DNA from: UBA6165 sp044233745
Lineage (GTDB): Bacteria; Bacteroidota; Bacteroidia; Flavobacteriales_D; Crocinitomicaceae
Length of the DNA stretch: 9,096 nt
Assembly: GCA_044233745.1 (NCBI GenBank)
Contig: JBIIJN010000092.1
Coordinates: 1-9,096, forward strand
Direction of reading: 5' to 3'
The position numbers and the translations under genes are program-made. Positions within the stretch are counted from its first letter, which is position 1. Each line of letters begins with the position of its first letter. Shown in pieces: positions 6,929 to 9,096 of the stretch. Below the pieces are notes generated by a model, which searched no databases, was not told where the DNA came from, and was given only the letters and a program-made list of their open reading frames with translations.

Positions 6929-8233
6929 TTAGCGCTTCAAGTTCACGACGCCTCGGTATTGTTCTGGCTGACCTTCTTCATTGATCAAGGTAACCACCCA
7001 AACATATGCACCTTCTTCCAAAGTTTGACCGCTATGCGTGCCATTCCATGGGCGTGATGCATCTGTAGTTTCGAACAACAACTTTCCATTTCTATCATAG
7101 ATAGTCATTTTGAAATTCACAGCACGCAATTTTAACGCTTCCGGTAAAAACACATCATTCACACCATCACCATTCGGTGTAAAAGTATTCTCTACATGCA
7201 AGTTGTAATCTTCGTCAATGTTTACTACGCCATTCATAGAAGCAAAACAGCCATTCATGTCATACGATTCAACCGTGTAACTGTGCCCGCCTTTTTGTGT
7301 CATGTATGTAGCGCAAGATTGACCTTGACATACTTTGCCATCAACACGCCAAACGAGGTGTTCTACGTTTGTATTGGTGTTTGATAAAACGACATATGTT
7401 TTGGTGTTCTTTTCAGTTATGTTTACTGTCAATTCAGGTTTATCTGCCTCAACAACATTTATAGTAGACCATTCTGTAGTGGCATTCAGATTTTTATCTT
7501 CAACATGCGTTACTTTCATGCGAACTTTTACCTCTTTTGTGGCGGTGAATTCTATTCTTTCACCTTTCATAGACGAACCATCACTAAATAACCAAGTAAT
7601 AACAGCATCTTTTGGAACATCGTGAGCAAATAAAATAACTTTAGAATTGAAACAATAGTGACTATGAACACCACTTATACTTGCCGACTTACATTCATTC
7701 AACCATTCAAATGGCTTTTCAATTTCAGGGTTGATTTCATTTCCGTTTTGGTAAAATCCGCCTGGGGTAGGATTGTTGATAGGCCCATTTGACCATGGAT
7801 TTGTATTGTTTTGATTGGGCGTACCAGCATTACTTGTTGGAGATGAATGTCTCACTGGTGGCATTGCATCAATCGCAGCGTTAGAACCAGAACCTGAACT
7901 AATTACATTTGGCTCGCCGTTGTTATCATTAGAACTAACAACTTCAGGTTTAGAATTATTGTCACTTGAATCATTGTTCTCATCATTCGCAACAATATTA
8001 GTTTCTGTTTGGCTTACTTGATTTTGATTTACATCAGCACCTTCGTTGCCATACAAAAACACACCGAGTCCAACAGCCAAAACCACAGCCGCAGCACCGC
8101 CCATCCAATACCAAGGAGTTTTGGCAGCGGGCAATTGCTTCTTCACTGCATTCCAGGCCGCAGCATCATAAGGCAACTCGTGGTTGTCTAAGGCTGCGTT
8201 GAATGCTTTTTCTAATTTATCTTTCATTTCCAT
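6929..8233 (-). CDS. Anti-sigma-like single-pass membrane protein with type IX (type B) C-terminal domain
   Basis: This 434-residue protein has an unusual order of parts. Residues 1-40 are a short, charged, cytoplasm-like segment (KLEKAFNAALDNHELPYDAAAW), and 41-62 a single hydrophobic membrane helix. Residues 66 to about 160 are an Asn/Ser/Gly/Pro-rich low-complexity linker. About 165-340 is a cysteine-containing beta-rich region with a PKD/Ig-like look (AVITWLFSDGSSMKG). Residues 345-434 match the gliding-motility-associated C-terminal domain (CHU_C, type IX secretion type B), with NTFTPNGDGVNDVF, TIYDRNGKLLFET, PWNGT and a basic end VVNLKR. It lies 11 nt after an ECF sigma gene, and the N terminus plus helix resembles anti-sigma factors, so I infer that it holds the sigma factor at the membrane. 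An alternative start is the second ATG at 8227. A cleavable signal peptide is unlikely because the hydrophobic stretch starts at residue 41. The C-terminal domain is confident; the anti-sigma role is inferred. Confidence 0.85.
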   Translation of the reverse strand: MEMKDKLEKAFNAALDNHELPYDAAAWNAVKKQLPAAKTPWYWMGGAAAVVLAVGLGVFLYGNEGADVNQNQVSQTETNIVANDENNDSSDNNSKPEVVSSNDNNGEPNVISSGSGSNAAIDAMPPVRHSSPTSNAGTPNQNNTNPWSNGPINNPTPGGFYQNGNEINPEIEKPFEWLNECKSASISGVHSHYCFNSKVILFAHDVPKDAVITWLFSDGSSMKGERIEFTATKEVKVRMKVTHVEDKNLNATTEWSTINVVEADKPELTVNITEKNTKTYVVLSNTNTNVEHLVWRVDGKVCQGQSCATYMTQKGGHSYTVESYDMNGCFASMNGVVNIDEDYNLHVENTFTPNGDGVNDVFLPEALKLRAVNFKMTIYDRNGKLLFETTDASRPWNGTHSGQTLEEGAYVWVVTLINEEGQPEQYRGVVNLKR

Positions 8234-8244
8234 AGTTTCTAAAT

Positions 8245-8823
8245 CTATCGACTGTCAACCAGTCTAAATTGTTCTTCAAGGACTTTTCTCAAATTGGCTT
8301 TTGCTTTAAAAAAATTCGACTTCGAGGTACCTTCTGAGATATTCAATAAATCTGCAATCTCTTTGTGTGAATAATTTTCAAAAACATACATATTGAAAAC
8401 CGTCCGATACATAGGAGAAAGTTGATCAATGGCTTTCATTGCCATATCCGCCTTCAAACCTGAGTTTTCAAGCAACCCTTCCAATTCCATGCCAGTCGAT
8501 TCTTCATGCGAAGCAATAACTTCGTTGATTTCCACAAATGCTTCCCGCTTATTCTTTCTCAAAGTGTCAATGGATAAATTCGCGAAAATTCTGCGCATCC
8601 AACCATCAAAAGAACCTGTAAAGTCGTAGCTAGCCAATTTTTCAAAGACCTTGATGAAACCCTCTTGCACAACTTCTTGGGCTGAGTCTCTATCGTGAAT
8701 ATAGCGCATACAAACCGACAACATTTTGCCATAATACGCTTTGAAGAAACGCTCTTGATATTTGCGGCGACCTGCAATACAGCCCTCCACCAATTCTCTC
8801 AATTGTTCTCCCTGCTCCTTCAC
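8245..8823 (-). CDS. ECF-type RNA polymerase sigma factor (sigma-70 family)
   Basis: This 192-residue protein has only sigma regions 2 and 4, as in ECF sigma factors, which direct RNA polymerase to stress- or envelope-related promoters. Region 2 spans about residues 20-90 (RFFKAYYGKMLSVCMRYI, DSAQEVVQEGFIKVFEKL, GWMRRIFANLSIDTLRK). Region 4 spans about 128-185, with the helix-turn-helix YSHKEIADLLNISEGTSKSN. The start is GTG at 8821-8823: an in-frame TAA lies 24 nt upstream with no ATG between, and the next ATG falls inside region 2. The membrane anti-sigma-like gene follows after 11 nt, so the two are probably one operon. A good -7 box lies about 50 nt upstream of the start. Which genes it controls cannot be told; a candidate target is its own operon. 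Confidence 0.94.
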   Translation of the reverse strand: MKEQGEQLRELVEGCIAGRRKYQERFFKAYYGKMLSVCMRYIHDRDSAQEVVQEGFIKVFEKLASYDFTGSFDGWMRRIFANLSIDTLRKNKREAFVEINEVIASHEESTGMELEGLLENSGLKADMAMKAIDQLSPMYRTVFNMYVFENYSHKEIADLLNISEGTSKSNFFKAKANLRKVLEEQFRLVDSR

Positions 8824-8863
8824 TTTTTTCTGATTAACGTTGTTTTATGTTTCTGGTTGCCTG

Positions 8864-8871
8864 CAAATTTA
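8864..8871 (-). promoter_or_regulatory. Probable -7 box for the sigma factor operon
   Basis: On the minus strand this reads TAAATTTG, an exact match to the Bacteroidota -7 consensus TAnnTTTG. A TTG lies 15 nt upstream, closer than the usual spacing of about 19-21, and no better -33 box is seen. The expected leader is about 35 nt. The exact match suggests housekeeping sigma use rather than pure autoregulation. Confidence 0.5.
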
Positions 8872-8970
8872 GAATTCTTTAGGCACCAAAACACCGTGCG
8901 TTTGAAAGCTTTATTCAAGTCATTTTGAAAGCAAACAAGAGCGCCTCCAAATTCTAATTTTACATATCCG

Positions 8971-9002
8971 TTTGCATATCCTACATTTTTGACCTTATTT
9001 TG
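8971..9002 (+). promoter_or_regulatory. Possible topA promoter
   Basis: TTTG (8971-8974), 20 nt, then TTATTTTG (8995-9002) fits the Bacteroidota -33/-7 arrangement with one deviation in the -7 box. It would leave a leader of roughly 45 nt before the topA ATG. The 230-nt divergent gap 8824-9053 holds this and the sigma promoter box; nothing else was recognised there. Confidence 0.45.
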
Positions 9003-9053
9003 CACCGCGAAAACCAAAGTGATTTTCGTTTGTCTTGTTTAGAAAAATACATC

Positions 9054-9096
9054 ATGAGTAAAAATTTAGTCATCGTTGAGTCCCCTGCGAAAGCCA
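9054..9096 (+). CDS. topA: DNA topoisomerase I, N-terminal start (3' end outside window)
   Basis: The last 43 bases encode MSKNLVIVESPAKA, the hallmark beginning of the Toprim domain of bacterial type IA topoisomerase I, which relaxes negative supercoils. The Glu of VESPAKA is the conserved Toprim acidic residue. The gene is divergent from the ECF sigma operon. Only 14 codons are visible, but this motif is very characteristic. Confidence 0.9.
   Translation, partial: MSKNLVIVESPAKA

Larger units (their letters stand above)
6789..6932 (+). other. Short open stretch, possible gene remnant
   Basis: On the plus strand the dnaK upstream gap contains an uninterrupted 47-codon frame (6789-6929, TAG at 6930-6932) whose translation looks protein-like, for example YGNGIDNIYATEGMLTF and GFSAELSEKLNLVSTL. 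It has no start near its beginning; the first ATG is at 6843 and leaves 29 residues. It begins right after the dnaK start and ends tail-to-tail over the stop of the anti-sigma-like gene. It may be the 3' relic of a lost gene or simply chance. I do not recognise the family. Confidence 0.15.

Noticed and set aside
8820..9017. 65-residue minus-strand frame whose stop overlaps the sigma factor GTG
   Set aside because: It begins with TTG, spans the predicted divergent promoters, and has no recognisable domain; the 4-base overlap is probably coincidental.

Overview
The window looks like chromosomal DNA of a Bacteroidota bacterium, probably of the flavobacterial/cytophagal kind. The grounds are moderate-to-low GC, absence of Shine-Dalgarno sequences before most starts, several TAnnTTTG-like promoter boxes, a GH92 mannosidase carrying extra carbohydrate-binding domains, and a protein with a type IX secretion (gliding-motility type) C-terminal domain. 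No transposase, phage gene, CRISPR array, tRNA or rRNA gene was seen.

Layout. Positions 1-1796 (+) hold the 3' part of a GH92 alpha-mannosidase gene with a chitobiase-like domain and an F5/8 type C (discoidin) domain. Ten bases later a group III truncated haemoglobin is encoded (1807-2199, +). Its last 13 or so codons and the following intergenic DNA (2157-2425) form a striking nested inverted repeat: a 31-bp imperfect outer stem enclosing two hairpins of exactly 93 nt each. A promoter-like box then abuts a GTG-initiated polysaccharide flippase (2459-3907, +). The flippase overlaps a ROK-family sugar kinase (3904-4827, +) by ATGA. A bidirectional terminator hairpin (4833-4858) separates these from convergent dnaK (4883-6781, -). 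Upstream of dnaK on the same strand lies a two-gene unit: an ECF sigma factor (8245-8823, -) followed after 11 nt by a single-pass membrane protein of anti-sigma-like layout with a type IX sorting domain at its C terminus (6929-8233, -). The last 43 bases are the start of topA (9054 onward, +), divergent from the sigma gene.

How the genes may work together. The flippase and ROK kinase look translationally coupled and fit cell-surface glycan or sugar metabolism. The sigma factor and its membrane partner look like a signalling pair in which the outside part is a type IX cargo-like domain, so it might report on secretion or envelope state (inference). dnaK is convergent with the kinase gene and may be read from its own promoter in the 147-nt gap.

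The two observations most worth a second look are the nested three-way-junction inverted repeat that invades the haemoglobin 3' end, and the anti-sigma-like protein fused to a type IX sorting domain.
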